64,000 bases of DNA, taken from positions 59,760-123,759 of the forward strand of contig JAGCFX010000082.1 in the NCBI GenBank assembly GCA_017649925.1. The letters run 5' to 3'. The notes under the pieces were generated by a model, which saw only the letters and a list, made by a program, of their open reading frames with translations, was not told where the DNA came from and did not search any database. Both the position numbers and the translations under genes were made by a program. Source of the stretch: Paludibacteraceae bacterium (GTDB lineage: Bacteria; Bacteroidota; Bacteroidia; Bacteroidales; Paludibacteraceae). Shown here piece by piece: positions 24,979 through 33,962 of this stretch. Each line of letters begins with the position of its first letter. Position 1 is the first letter of the stretch.

Positions 24979-25702
24979 ACTGACCATCGGTTACCGGGCT
25001 CAAAGCACGGAATATACAGTACAGACCGATTTGAATTTCTCGCTCAACGCGGGCGAGATGGTTTGTATGCTCGGTCCTAACGGTTGCGGAAAATCCACTT
25101 TACTACGCACCCTTGCCGGTCTTCAACCCGCGCTCAGCGGAGAGTTTGAGATTCAGGCATCAGGAGTCAGGAGTCAAGATGCCAAATCTATCGCACTGGT
25201 TTTGACGGAGCGCTTATCGATGGAGAACACTACGGTGCATGATGTGGTTGCTATGGGACGGTATCCTTACACCTCTTTTCTCGGCGGTCTCACGGCAGAG
25301 GATGAAAGGATTATTGATGAGTCGCTGAAGGCTGTCGGGTTTGGAGATACGGAGGTATCCAAGACATTCTTTAATGCCCATTCGGACGGAGAGAAACAGC
25401 GAATACTGATCGCGAAAGCCTTAGCGCAACAGACTCCCATTATCTTGTTGGACGAGCCTACTGCGCATCTCGATTTACCACACCGGATACTTGTGTTACG
25501 GCTACTACGTCAATTAGCACACGAACAGGACAAGACCATACTTATCTCAACGCACGAACTTGACCTTGCCCTCGCTCTCTCCGACCGCATCCTTCTCATG
25601 ACACCCAGTAAAGGTATCCGATTGGACACCGCCGAAAACCTGAAGAAAGCAGATGCCTTTACCTCCGCGTTTGGAATGGATATCTTCAATCCTTTAGGCT
25701 GA
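24950..25702 (+). CDS. ABC transporter ATP-binding protein (iron/cobalamin type)
   Basis: The likely start is the GTG at 24950 (or 24959), overlapping alr by about 20-29 nt. The upstream ATG would overlap alr by 158 nt and add unrelated sequence. The 250-residue product has Walker A GPNGCGKST near residue 39, the signature HSDGEKQRILIAKA near residue 150, and Walker B IILLDEPTAHLD. The loop LSMENTTVHDVVAMGRYPY is typical of FecE/BtuD-like importers of ferric siderophores, haem or cobalamin. No permease or binding protein is adjacent, so the partners are elsewhere. Residues near 70 (QASGVRSQDA) are encoded by a dispersed repeat. Confidence 0.88.
   Translation: MSNVSISTNKLTIGYRAQSTEYTVQTDLNFSLNAGEMVCMLGPNGCGKSTLLRTLAGLQPALSGEFEIQASGVRSQDAKSIALVLTERLSMENTTVHDVVAMGRYPYTSFLGGLTAEDERIIDESLKAVGFGDTEVSKTFFNAHSDGEKQRILIAKALAQQTPIILLDEPTAHLDLPHRILVLRLLRQLAHEQDKTILISTHELDLALALSDRILLMTPSKGIRLDTAENLKKADAFTSAFGMDIFNPLG
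25159..25180 (+). repeat. 20-bp dispersed repeat, copy 2
   Basis: TCAGGAGTCAGGAGTCAAGA lies inside the ABC ATPase gene and differs from the copy in the alr gene by two bases, but the reading frame is shifted. Confidence 0.7.
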
Positions 25703-25716
25703 TTTTTGCAGTTTTA

Positions 25717-25749
25717 TTTGCACAATTAAAAAAAAAATTGTACCTTTGC
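25717..25749 (+). promoter_or_regulatory. Promoter of recA
   Basis: The -33 box TTTGCACAATT (from 25717) and -7 box TACCTTTGC (25741-25749) lie about 30 nt before the recA ATG. No LexA box is evident in the short leader. Confidence 0.88.
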
Positions 25750-25777
25750 AGCGCAAATTCAAAAATACAACAATACT

Positions 25778-26818
25778 ATGGCAACAGAAAACAAACCATC
25801 GGCAGACAAGCTGAAAGCCTTGCAGGCAGCGATGGCAAAGATTGACAAAGATTATGGCAAGGGCGCCATCATGAAGTTGGGTGACGAGAACATTGAAAAC
25901 GTGCCCGTTATCCCTACCGGCAGTCTGGGATTGAACTACGCGTTGGGCGTGGGCGGCTATCCGCGCGGACGCATCATCGAGATATACGGTCCGGAGTCTT
26001 CCGGTAAAACTACCTTGGCTATTCATGCGATGGCAGAGGTGCAGAAAGCAGGCGGCATTGCCGCTATCATCGATGCAGAGCATGCGTTCGACCGTTTCTA
26101 TGCCGAGAAGTTAGGCGTAGATATCAACGAGTTGGTGATTGCTCAGCCGGATAGCGGCGAGCAGGCATTGGATATCGCCGATGAGTTGATTCGTTCGGCA
26201 GCGGTAGACCTGATCGTTATTGACTCAGTAGCCGCATTGACGCCGAAGGCAGAGATCGCCGGCGAGATGGGCGACAACAAAGTGGGTCTGCAGGCTCGTT
26301 TGATGAGTCAAGCGTTGCGTAAGATGACGGCATCGGTGAACAAGACGGGCACTACAGTCATCTTCATCAACCAGTTGCGCGAGAAGATCGGCGTGATGTT
26401 CGGTAACCCCGAGACGACCACCGGCGGTAATGCGCTTAAGTTCTACGCTTCAGTGCGCCTCGACATCCGTCGCACGAGCCAAATCAAAGACGGCGAACAA
26501 ATAAAAGGTAATCAGGTGCGCGTGAAAGTGGTGAAGAACAAAGTGGCTCCTCCATTCAAGAAAGCGGAGTTCGACCTGATGTTCAACGAAGGTATCTCAC
26601 GTGTCGGTGAGATTTTGGACTTTGCCGTAGCCACCGAGCTCATCAAGAAGAGCGGTTCGTTCTTCAGTTACGGGGACTCGAAGTTAGGTCAAGGTCGCGA
26701 CAAGACGAAAGAAGTGCTGAACGAGAATCCTGATTTATGCGAAGAACTGGAGGCTAAGATCGGCGAGAAAGTGAAGGAGTTGGGTCTCGAGGCTGTAATG
26801 GCAAAGATTGGAAAGTAA
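25778..26818 (+). CDS. recA: RecA recombinase
   Basis: RecA forms filaments on single-stranded DNA for strand exchange and SOS induction. The 346-residue product has Walker [12 protein letters not shown] near residue 72, [17 protein letters not shown] near residue 103, [16 protein letters not shown] near residue 150, and [20 protein letters not shown] near residue 205, all canonical. It has a strong promoter of its own and ends 44 nt before the next gene, with a palindromic repeat between them. Confidence 0.99.
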   Translation: MATENKPSADKLKALQAAMAKIDKDYGKGAIMKLGDENIENVPVIPTGSLGLNYALGVGGYPRGRIIEIYGPESSGKTTLAIHAMAEVQKAGGIAAIIDAEHAFDRFYAEKLGVDINELVIAQPDSGEQALDIADELIRSAAVDLIVIDSVAALTPKAEIAGEMGDNKVGLQARLMSQALRKMTASVNKTGTTVIFINQLREKIGVMFGNPETTTGGNALKFYASVRLDIRRTSQIKDGEQIKGNQVRVKVVKNKVAPPFKKAEFDLMFNEGISRVGEILDFAVATELIKKSGSFFSYGDSKLGQGRDKTKEVLNENPDLCEELEAKIGEKVKELGLEAVMAKIGK

Positions 26819-26822
26819 GAAG

Positions 26823-26854
26823 CCTACCCCCGCCCCTCCCTAAAAGGAGGGGAG
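26823..26854 (+). repeat. GC-rich palindromic repeat, copy 2
   Basis: CCTACCCCCGCCCCTCCC, AAAA spacer and GGAGGGGAG form a hairpin between recA and the FAD gene. The downstream arm supplies a purine-rich stretch just before the GTG start at 26863. Confidence 0.88.
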
Positions 26855-26862
26855 TAAGGATT

Positions 26863-28329
26863 GTGGATAGCATCCAATATATATTGAATCCGCGTGAGGC
26901 TCACGAAGCGGAGCAACAATGGCGGGTAGTTAAACGATCAGTAGATGCACGGCAGCGAGAGCTCAAAGTGCATCTTACTGTATTGACGGATGACGAAGGA
27001 AAACCCGTCGCCAAGGATGCGCCTATACCATTGTACGAGCCGCCGGTGTTTCAGGATGTGCATAAGGCGAAGCGTTCGGTGGTCATCATCGGTTGCGGAC
27101 CGGCAGGATTGTTTGCAGCGCTGACATTGTTGGAACACGGGATTAAGCCGATCATCTACGAACGCGGCAAAGAGGTGAGCGAGCGAAAGAAAGACATTGC
27201 TCTGCTGAACAGGAACGAGGGTCTAAATCCGGAGTCTAACTACTGTTTCGGCGAAGGCGGTGCGGGTACATTCAGCGACGGGAAGTTGTTCTCGCGGTCT
27301 AAGAAACGCGGAAACATGCAACGGGTGATGGAGCTGTTCCATTATTTCGGAACACCGGATACCGTTCTCTACGAGGCACATGCGCACATAGGCAGCGATA
27401 AGCTGCCGAGCATCATCAAGAAGATGCGGGAGTGTATTCTGGCGCACGGAGGAGAAATACACTTTGAGACAAAAATAGAGAGTCTCAAAGAATTTAAGAT
27501 GCCTGTTATATTGGCAATCGGGCACTCAGCACATGACACCTATCGGATGTTAACCGCGGAAGGCGTGGCAATGGAGACAAAGGGTTTTGCGATGGGTGTT
27601 CGGCTGGAGCATCCGCAGGCGTTAATCAACAGGTTGATGTACCACTCGGACAACGTTGAGTACGTGGGGAATGCGAGTTATAGTCTGGTGACGCAGGTGG
27701 ACGGTCGAGGCGTATATTCGTTCTGTATGTGTCCGGGCGGACATATCGTGCCGGCGGGCAGCGAACCGGGGAGTTGCGTCGTGAACGGAATGAGCGCAAG
27801 TCATCGTAATTCGCCTTATGCCAATTCGGGAATGGTGGTGCAGATCAATCCGGAGGATATTGCGGGAGAGGACCCGTTACGGGGACTTGAGTATCAAGAG
27901 GAGTTGGAGCGGCTTGCGTTTGAGCACGGTGGTCCTCAGGCACAAGCTCCAACGCAGCGGATGCGAGATTTTGTAGAAGGTCGCGCGAGTAGCGATCTAC
28001 CGGCATGCAGTTATCTGCCGGGGATAGTAAGTAGTCGTCTGGACCAATGGCTTCCGGCACATATTGGAAAGAGATTGCAACAGGGCTTCCGTGATTTTGA
28101 CCGCAAGTATCCGGGGATTCTGACCAACGATGCTGTGCTGTTAGGCGTTGAAAGCCGAAGTAGCAGCGCCGTACGTATTGTGCGCGACGCCACTACTTTA
28201 CAATCTATTTCTACACCCAATCTCTATCCATGCGGCGAAGGCGCGGGCTACGCCGGAGGCATAACGAGCAGCGCCCTCGATGGAATAAATGCAGCCTTGC
28301 AAATCAGCAAGGAATTGTTGTCAGAGTGA
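26863..28329 (+). CDS. FAD-dependent oxidoreductase (COG2509-like)
   Basis: The frame opens at a GTG (26863) with the protein beginning MDSIQYILNPREA. The upstream repeat provides AGGAGGGGAGTAAGG as a Shine-Dalgarno-like element. The 488-residue product has the dinucleotide-binding fold VVIIGCGPAGLFAALTLLEHG near residue 73, GGAGTFSDGKLFSRSK near residue 133, a CMCPGGHIVPAGSEPG loop near residue 297, and the FAD-binding end CGEGAGYAGGITSSALDG near residue 458. This matches uncharacterised FAD-dependent dehydrogenases conserved in Bacteroidetes and Firmicutes. The substrate is unknown. It appears cytoplasmic. Confidence 0.88.
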   Translation: MDSIQYILNPREAHEAEQQWRVVKRSVDARQRELKVHLTVLTDDEGKPVAKDAPIPLYEPPVFQDVHKAKRSVVIIGCGPAGLFAALTLLEHGIKPIIYERGKEVSERKKDIALLNRNEGLNPESNYCFGEGGAGTFSDGKLFSRSKKRGNMQRVMELFHYFGTPDTVLYEAHAHIGSDKLPSIIKKMRECILAHGGEIHFETKIESLKEFKMPVILAIGHSAHDTYRMLTAEGVAMETKGFAMGVRLEHPQALINRLMYHSDNVEYVGNASYSLVTQVDGRGVYSFCMCPGGHIVPAGSEPGSCVVNGMSASHRNSPYANSGMVVQINPEDIAGEDPLRGLEYQEELERLAFEHGGPQAQAPTQRMRDFVEGRASSDLPACSYLPGIVSSRLDQWLPAHIGKRLQQGFRDFDRKYPGILTNDAVLLGVESRSSSAVRIVRDATTLQSISTPNLYPCGEGAGYAGGITSSALDGINAALQISKELLSE

Positions 28330-28342
28330 GTGAAATTGTGCG

Positions 28343-28386
28343 AATCACGCATTAACCGCACAATAATCACACATTAATCACACAAT
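28343..28386 (+). repeat. 11-bp tandem repeat
   Basis: Four 11-bp units (AATCACGCATT, AACCGCACAAT, AATCACACATT, AATCACACAAT) stand between two convergent genes. They also read as two 22-bp units. Confidence 0.8.
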
Positions 28387-28448
28387 GTTATCTCTATGCA
28401 GGCCTTATTTTTCAAGGCTTCCGAGAGGTTTTCTGGTTGACTTTTGTT

Positions 28449-29084
28449 TTAGAAATTTAGCGCAAGGCCTATACCTCCATTCGTGAAACCTATATTCATT
28501 GTTAGGTCTGATGTATTCTTATTGGCACATTGACTATTGTAAATTCGATGTGCTTTTCTTTTACAATCAGGTGCCGTTTGGAGCGTAACTACCATACCTC
28601 CGATAAACACTCCACCACCTCCAATCAGCAATCCCAGACCTGTGAACATAGCCCAATTGGGAACCATTTGCGACCCAGTATACCATCCGGAACTATTATA
28701 GTAGTTTATATGGTCTGCAGTAGCGGCTCCTCCAATCATAAAACCAGCACCGGCCAACATAACAGCACCACCTACGATTGCCATCGTAAGACCAGTTTTT
28801 TTGAGTTTGCCGCTCTTCATGAATTTCTCATATGCAGGTGTGCATTCTGCCTTCATTTTAGCTACAAACTCATCTTCTGTCATCGTTTGGCCTTTATAAT
28901 ACCAATAATCACCACGGTACTGAATCAAATCAGAATCGTCATCCGTCACGATTTCCGTAGTTTGCTTGCCTTGTTCGTCCGTTTTGGTCACTTTCTTCTG
29001 TCCGGGCATAACTACATCATAGTTTTGCGCAAGAAGCGACATACACATTACGAACAGGACGGATATTACTATCTGGCGTTTCAT
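28449..29084 (-). CDS. Hypothetical exported membrane-associated protein
   Basis: I do not recognise a family. The 211-residue product has a signal peptide (MKRQIVISVLFVMCMSLLAQ), an acidic stretch with KKVTKTDEQGKQTTEIVTDDD near residue 30, and two glycine-rich hydrophobic helices (LTMAIVGGAVMLAGAGFMIGG near residue 98 and FTGLGLLIGGGGVFIGGMVV near residue 147) with short loops. Two cysteines in the last 40 residues could form a disulfide. It starts 5 nt after the stop of the 29090-29779 gene, so the two are an operon. Confidence 0.7.
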   Translation of the reverse strand: MKRQIVISVLFVMCMSLLAQNYDVVMPGQKKVTKTDEQGKQTTEIVTDDDSDLIQYRGDYWYYKGQTMTEDEFVAKMKAECTPAYEKFMKSGKLKKTGLTMAIVGGAVMLAGAGFMIGGAATADHINYYNSSGWYTGSQMVPNWAMFTGLGLLIGGGGVFIGGMVVTLQTAPDCKRKAHRIYNSQCANKNTSDLTMNIGFTNGGIGLALNF

Positions 29085-29089
29085 GATGG

Positions 29090-29779
29090 TTATTTTTTGT
29101 TTTTCTTCTTTTTGGGCTTGTAATCTTTATTGTACCTCATTAAAGGTGCATTGTCGCTCACATCCATATGCAGCGGATCCATACCGAGGAAATGCGGGCC
29201 AAGTATAGCTCCATAAATGGTAGCACGGATACGCCAAACTTCTTTGGGTGGTGCCCAGTTCAGAGTTTTAATCTTGTCTATTTCAGCCTCATAGACGGTC
29301 TCTCCACTTGCCAAATCACGTACTAACAACGTTCCATCCAATGTAGCACCTTCTCCCATAATCAGTCCTACTTGCGGGAAACCATAGTCGATAGTATCGA
29401 CATAAAACTCCATAGCATATTTGGCCGAGTCTTTGTCTGCAGTCATGTGCAAGGGAATATTGCGTTTGTCACAAGCGATATTCCAATACTTAACAATCCA
29501 GAAATAGATTGCTTCGAAGTCTTCCGCCCATTCAACTTCGTTTTTTTGCGCAAGATATAATCCCTTGGTCTCTTTGACCTTTTGGTTTTGTTTGACGCCA
29601 TTATCAAAGAATACTAACTGAGCTTTAGTAAAGTCAAGGTAGAGCCACATCTTAGCCGGCTCTTTCATGAAAGCATAATCCTCACCTTTCTTTACATCAG
29701 GTTCACGGTTAAACATGTCCAACGCGTTCGCCATGACACAACATAAGAGCGCAAATGATGTAATCAATAATTTTTTCAT
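29090..29779 (-). CDS. Hypothetical exported protein
   Basis: The start at 29779 begins a signal peptide (MKKLLITSFALLCCVMANA). The 229-residue product has no motif I can name. It is rich in aromatic and charged residues (AKMWLYLDFTKAQLVFFDNG, DFEAIYFWIVKYWNIACDKR) and ends in a very basic tail DYKPKKKKNKK. The DGTLLVRDLASGETVYEAE segment looks like a beta hairpin. The Lys-rich tail could interact with acidic surfaces. It precedes the 28449 gene with 5 nt between, and no clear promoter was found upstream. Confidence 0.7.
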   Translation of the reverse strand: MKKLLITSFALLCCVMANALDMFNREPDVKKGEDYAFMKEPAKMWLYLDFTKAQLVFFDNGVKQNQKVKETKGLYLAQKNEVEWAEDFEAIYFWIVKYWNIACDKRNIPLHMTADKDSAKYAMEFYVDTIDYGFPQVGLIMGEGATLDGTLLVRDLASGETVYEAEIDKIKTLNWAPPKEVWRIRATIYGAILGPHFLGMDPLHMDVSDNAPLMRYNKDYKPKKKKNKK

Positions 29780-29844
29780 AAAAGTATGCACTAAGTACGT
29801 GTCGTGCGCAACTGTTAAATATATTAGTTAGTGAGTAATAAGGG

Positions 29845-29877
29845 CCTACCCCCGACCCCTCCCTAAAGGGAAGGGAG
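29845..29877 (+). repeat. GC-rich palindromic repeat, copy 3
   Basis: CCTACCCCCGACCCCTCCC, AAA spacer and GGGAAGGGAG lies just before the 3' end of the BspA-like gene. It is nearly the same as copies 1 and 2 and in the same orientation. Confidence 0.88.
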
Positions 29878-29890
29878 TTCGATTAGCGGG

Positions 29891-32800
29891 TTAGTGGATT
29901 TTAACGCCGACTACACTATAGCGTGTGCCGTCGGGCATGAGGATATATACATTACCATCATTCAGCACCATACGCGGCAAAAAATCAGAACTTGTATTTT
30001 TCAACCCCTGTCCTTTCGTGGTGGCAATAATCTGTAACTTATTATTGACACTTAACGGTTGGAAGATAAATTGGATATCGTATATATTCCCCTCTTCCAT
30101 GTAAATTTCTGATTCAGGTAAAACATTACCCCATTCAGGATAGCAATAATTAGATATAGACTGATTCCCTACCACATAGAACCTATAGAATCCCCCTTCA
30201 TCGGAGCGAATCTCAATATCGCGTTTCCATAATTCAAAACTATAGATACCCGGTGCCGACTGATTCATACCATTATTTAAATCCGATTCGTTGAATTCAG
30301 ACCCCATCACTTTCGCAGGACCGATAATAGTATATACCATCATTTCTTGCAATTCAGGTTCCGCCAATAAGACTATCCCCTGCTGCCCGTTATTCATGGT
30401 TATTACGCCAGTCAAGTTGTATCTCTGACCAGGAACAACCGAAGCAAAGTTATACGGATTAAATATTTGCAACACATAATCGCCAAAGGCGTAATATTCG
30501 CCACCCGACTCTGCTATATCAACCCATTCCATAGTCACATAATTTTGATAGAAAGATTCATAATCGTTGAGTCTGCCTGAAATAAAGTGCACAGGTCGAA
30601 CAGGATTGCCGCCTATGGCTTCTTGATGTGCGGAAACAGGCGTGATACGTGCTTGCCCGTTATCGTCAGAATAATGTCCCCGCACACCCTTCAACTGAGT
30701 TCCCGGAGCCAGCGCTTCGCCGAAATACGTGTCCATATTCACAGCCACCTGCCCTTTCTCATCAGTTACCCATGTATCTTGGGCATCGGTATATAAGATT
30801 GTCAGATTGCAGAATGTGGTGTCATCTGCCGGACGGGTCTGCAGGAATGCAGCCAAATCCATGCAATCAGACAGAGGTTGAGGCGTTTCTCCTGTGACAG
30901 TCAGGTGGAGGGTGACGATAGAGTCACAACCAGCGACTGTTTGCAATGTTTTGGTATAACCGCCGGAGGCGGTATAGGTTGTGCCTTCCCACGTATAGGA
31001 TGTCTCAGCAGTTTCATAGACATTGACGTCCTTGTAAGACGGTGTGATTGTCAGGGCCATATTGACAATACTGTCGCAACCGTTGGCGCGTTGCAGCGTT
31101 TGGGTGTAATTGCCCGATTCGGTATATTCCACGTCGTTCCATCTATACAGATCGCATGACTGCATAGCGATATTTATCTCAACCGGTTCACAAGTGGATT
31201 CAGTTTCTTGGACAAGACGGACTCTATACCCACGGGCACGGGATCTAGCAGAAGAGAAATGACCGCCATAATAACAACCTCCATCGCTGGTACTACTGCC
31301 CCAATATACGGCTCTTGCATAAGAGTAACCACCGCACCAACCTGATGATCTTCTTTGTGCGCATGTAGTGGTCCAATAGGGGCCATATGTTCCCTCATCT
31401 TCTAATGGATAGGAAGGATGATATCGATATCCGCCCATAGCAGGGAAGAAAACAGCCCCCTGATTTTCCAGTTCTACCCATTCTGCAGCCGAATACTTAT
31501 TAGTAGTCCAATCTGCAGTAGTAGGCGTAAAGTTGGCACTGGTTATTCCACCGTCCGGCAGAATGATGATTCCTTTGACTCCCACCACTGTAGCTTGGGC
31601 GTACAAGTTGCTAGCATTTTGACGTCCATACAGAACATATTCCCATTCAGCCAGAGACAAAGTACGCCACAAACCGGGTTGGTTACCACCATTGCTAATC
31701 GCATTGTAAACGCCCCAATCGTAATTTGCGCTGGTTCCTACCAGGTTGCTATCCGGCATATTCGATGACGGACCATAACCAAACTGGTTCCGCTCTTCTG
31801 CCTCTACATAGTCATAAGCGACTGACCAAGGCTGATAGTTAACTGCTAAAGGATCGTTCGCCGTATTGTCGTATCCGGAAGTTCCCCATCCAAACAAATC
31901 AAACCAACCATTGTAGGTAGAGGAAATATGCTTGTTTCCTTCGCTCTCCGTATAATACTGACTATCAGCGAACCGCCATGTTCCTTGTGCAGTGCCATCG
32001 GCAGTAGCGTGTGTTCCTTGCGCGGCATTAAATTGCAGCGCGCCTTGCGAGAATTTAACTTTTTTGTCCTCTGCTATAGAGAAGACGCCCGGCAATACAC
32101 CATTTTGCCAAGGAATGGTCAGATGGAGCGTAACGAGAGAATCACAGCCACCTTCAATAGTAAACGTCTGTTGATAATCGCCGCTTTGAGTGTATTTCTC
32201 TCCATTCCAAGTATAGCTACTCCCTTCCGCGACGACGGAGAATTCCGATTCCGTATCGTAGCAAGGCGGTTCCACATCCGTAAAAATGGCTGTGAGCGAA
32301 CTATCTCCATTCAGCGTCAGACGACGAGGGTTGTATTGATTGCCATCGCTCCATTGCTTGAAGAAATAGCCGTCGGTCGGTGTGGCCATAATGGTTACGT
32401 TATAACAATCTTGTGCGGTTACCTCGGCTGTTCCCCACGCGGCGTTACTTGTTTGTAATGTCATCGTCGGCGCATCGTAGCCTTGAATAGTGCCAAGTGT
32501 TTTCCAATATGCAGCCGTCTGATAGAGTTCCTTTGATTCACACGGGACACGTAGCGTAATCTTGTCTATAGAATCACTTTTGAACGGGTCTCCTGATGTG
32601 CTGGATGGCATAGTTGGCGGTTGAAGTGCTTCGCATGTAATGGTTTTCAGCTTCTTACATCCATAGAAGGCTTCATATCCGACACTCTTTACGCCACTAT
32701 GAAGATGAACCCACGTGATGTTGGAGCACCACTCCAACAAATCGGTGCTCAATTGCGTCACTCCTGTCGGCATAGTAAATGATGTAAAGGCAGAGCAACC

Positions 32801-33757
32801 CCTAAAAGCAGAATTTCCAATACTTGTAAGGGTGCTTGGCCAGGACGTAAACATCTCCATTTTTGAACAATAGTCAAAAGCGTACTGCCCGATTTTTGTC
32901 AAATGAGAAGGAAGCGCCACCGATGTGATCTTATTGGCATTGGCGAAAGCGTCATCGCCAATCTCCGTCACGCTCTCGGGAATAATGATTTCACCATATG
33001 CATCTACGTCACAAGCGCACAGTTTGGTCTTCGCCGAGCTCTCATAGACAAGCCATCCTTCTTGGTATCCATTGATAGCTTTTGCTCCCCACGGCGAGCC
33101 CGTAGCCGTTCCATTATAGAACACATTCGGCAACCAATCGAAAGCGTTGTTTGCTATAGAGGTCACAGAGGAAGGCACAGTAAGTACCAATCTGCGACAT
33201 TGACGGAACGCATAGGAACCAAGCGTAGTAAGGGTAGAAGGGAGATTAACCTCCACCAGGGACAAACAACTCGAAATACCAGAGGTCCCGATTGTGGTCA
33301 AGCCTTCCGGGAGCGTAATGGACGTGAATCCGTTTCCAGCGAAAGCATCTTCCTTTATTTCTGTCAGCGCAGAAGGCGTAGCAAAATTCACATTCTGCAT
33401 GCCTGTACACCAATAGAAACCATACTTCTCAATGGTTACTACGGTGGTAGGGAGATTCACAGTCTTCGCCTTCTCAAGGTAGTAGAATGCATATTCCCCA
33501 ATATTAGTAATCCCTTCGCCCACCGTCAGCGTTTTGACGAACGATCTGTACTGATACCAGGGGGCACGATTGGACGAATTATCATAGTTCGCCATGATGC
33601 CAGAGCCGGTCAGAACCAGCGTACTGTCTTCGGTGTTGAGCGACCAGGTGATGTTGTCGCCGTCTGTACCGCCTGCACCACAATTGCCGTTATAGACTGT
33701 GGCTTGCGCCATTAAGATGTTTGCGCAAAGTGCGCAGAGAAAAAGAAATCGTTTCAT
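29891..33757 (-). CDS. BspA-like leucine-rich repeat surface protein
   Basis: The 1288-residue product has a signal peptide (MKRFLFLCALCANILMAQA). Residues of about 60-380 are BspA-type leucine-rich repeats (ITNIGEYAFYYLEKAKTVNLP, LTTIGTSGISSCLSLVEVNLP). Next come an InlB-like TPTDGYFFKQWSDGNQYNP module, three cysteine repeats with the pattern GCDSIV.LHLT (residues of about 520, 895 and 950), a FISUMP-like domain (GVLPGVFSIAEDKKVKFSQG, residues of about 555-855) and an OB-like segment (FCNLTILYTDAQDTWVTDEKG) near residue 980. The C-terminus NDGNVYILMPDGTRYSVVG resembles the tails of two other secreted proteins here. It is probably surface-exposed and may bind host or plant ligands. The function is unknown. 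Confidence 0.85.
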   Translation of the reverse strand: MKRFLFLCALCANILMAQATVYNGNCGAGGTDGDNITWSLNTEDSTLVLTGSGIMANYDNSSNRAPWYQYRSFVKTLTVGEGITNIGEYAFYYLEKAKTVNLPTTVVTIEKYGFYWCTGMQNVNFATPSALTEIKEDAFAGNGFTSITLPEGLTTIGTSGISSCLSLVEVNLPSTLTTLGSYAFRQCRRLVLTVPSSVTSIANNAFDWLPNVFYNGTATGSPWGAKAINGYQEGWLVYESSAKTKLCACDVDAYGEIIIPESVTEIGDDAFANANKITSVALPSHLTKIGQYAFDYCSKMEMFTSWPSTLTSIGNSAFRGCSAFTSFTMPTGVTQLSTDLLEWCSNITWVHLHSGVKSVGYEAFYGCKKLKTITCEALQPPTMPSSTSGDPFKSDSIDKITLRVPCESKELYQTAAYWKTLGTIQGYDAPTMTLQTSNAAWGTAEVTAQDCYNVTIMATPTDGYFFKQWSDGNQYNPRRLTLNGDSSLTAIFTDVEPPCYDTESEFSVVAEGSSYTWNGEKYTQSGDYQQTFTIEGGCDSLVTLHLTIPWQNGVLPGVFSIAEDKKVKFSQGALQFNAAQGTHATADGTAQGTWRFADSQYYTESEGNKHISSTYNGWFDLFGWGTSGYDNTANDPLAVNYQPWSVAYDYVEAEERNQFGYGPSSNMPDSNLVGTSANYDWGVYNAISNGGNQPGLWRTLSLAEWEYVLYGRQNASNLYAQATVVGVKGIIILPDGGITSANFTPTTADWTTNKYSAAEWVELENQGAVFFPAMGGYRYHPSYPLEDEGTYGPYWTTTCAQRRSSGWCGGYSYARAVYWGSSTSDGGCYYGGHFSSARSRARGYRVRLVQETESTCEPVEINIAMQSCDLYRWNDVEYTESGNYTQTLQRANGCDSIVNMALTITPSYKDVNVYETAETSYTWEGTTYTASGGYTKTLQTVAGCDSIVTLHLTVTGETPQPLSDCMDLAAFLQTRPADDTTFCNLTILYTDAQDTWVTDEKGQVAVNMDTYFGEALAPGTQLKGVRGHYSDDNGQARITPVSAHQEAIGGNPVRPVHFISGRLNDYESFYQNYVTMEWVDIAESGGEYYAFGDYVLQIFNPYNFASVVPGQRYNLTGVITMNNGQQGIVLLAEPELQEMMVYTIIGPAKVMGSEFNESDLNNGMNQSAPGIYSFELWKRDIEIRSDEGGFYRFYVVGNQSISNYCYPEWGNVLPESEIYMEEGNIYDIQFIFQPLSVNNKLQIIATTKGQGLKNTSSDFLPRMVLNDGNVYILMPDGTRYSVVGVKIH

Positions 33758-33790
33758 TATTAATTTTACGCGTTACTTTCAAAATCCGGT

Positions 33791-33818
33791 GCAAAGATAC
33801 GACAATTTTTACCAATAT
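33791..33818 (-). promoter_or_regulatory. Promoter of the BspA-like gene
   Basis: The minus strand -7 box TATCTTTGC (33791-33799) is followed by ACCGGATTTTG. The -33 region is weak, so this is less certain than most. It is divergent from the AraC promoter. Confidence 0.6.
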
Positions 33819-33920
33819 TATTACATAAACGTACAGAGTTACGTTTATCGTTGTCAAATCATACAAATTTATTGTCAAATCGTACAGCGGTTCGTTTTTC
33901 GGCATAAAAACATGGCTTTT

Positions 33921-33953
33921 TTTGTATATATCAAAAAAAATACGTACCTTTGC
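33921..33953 (+). promoter_or_regulatory. Promoter of the AraC-family gene
   Basis: The -33 box TTTGTATATATC (33921-33932) and -7 box TACCTTTGC (33945-33953) put the transcription start near 33958, about five bases before the ATG at 33963. This suggests a leaderless mRNA. Confidence 0.85.
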
Positions 33954-33962
33954 AGCCGAATC

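Noticed and set aside
26823-29877. IS ends or a transposon between two palindromic repeats
   Set aside because: The repeats are in the same orientation and no transposase lies between them. The genes between are ordinary chromosomal ones.
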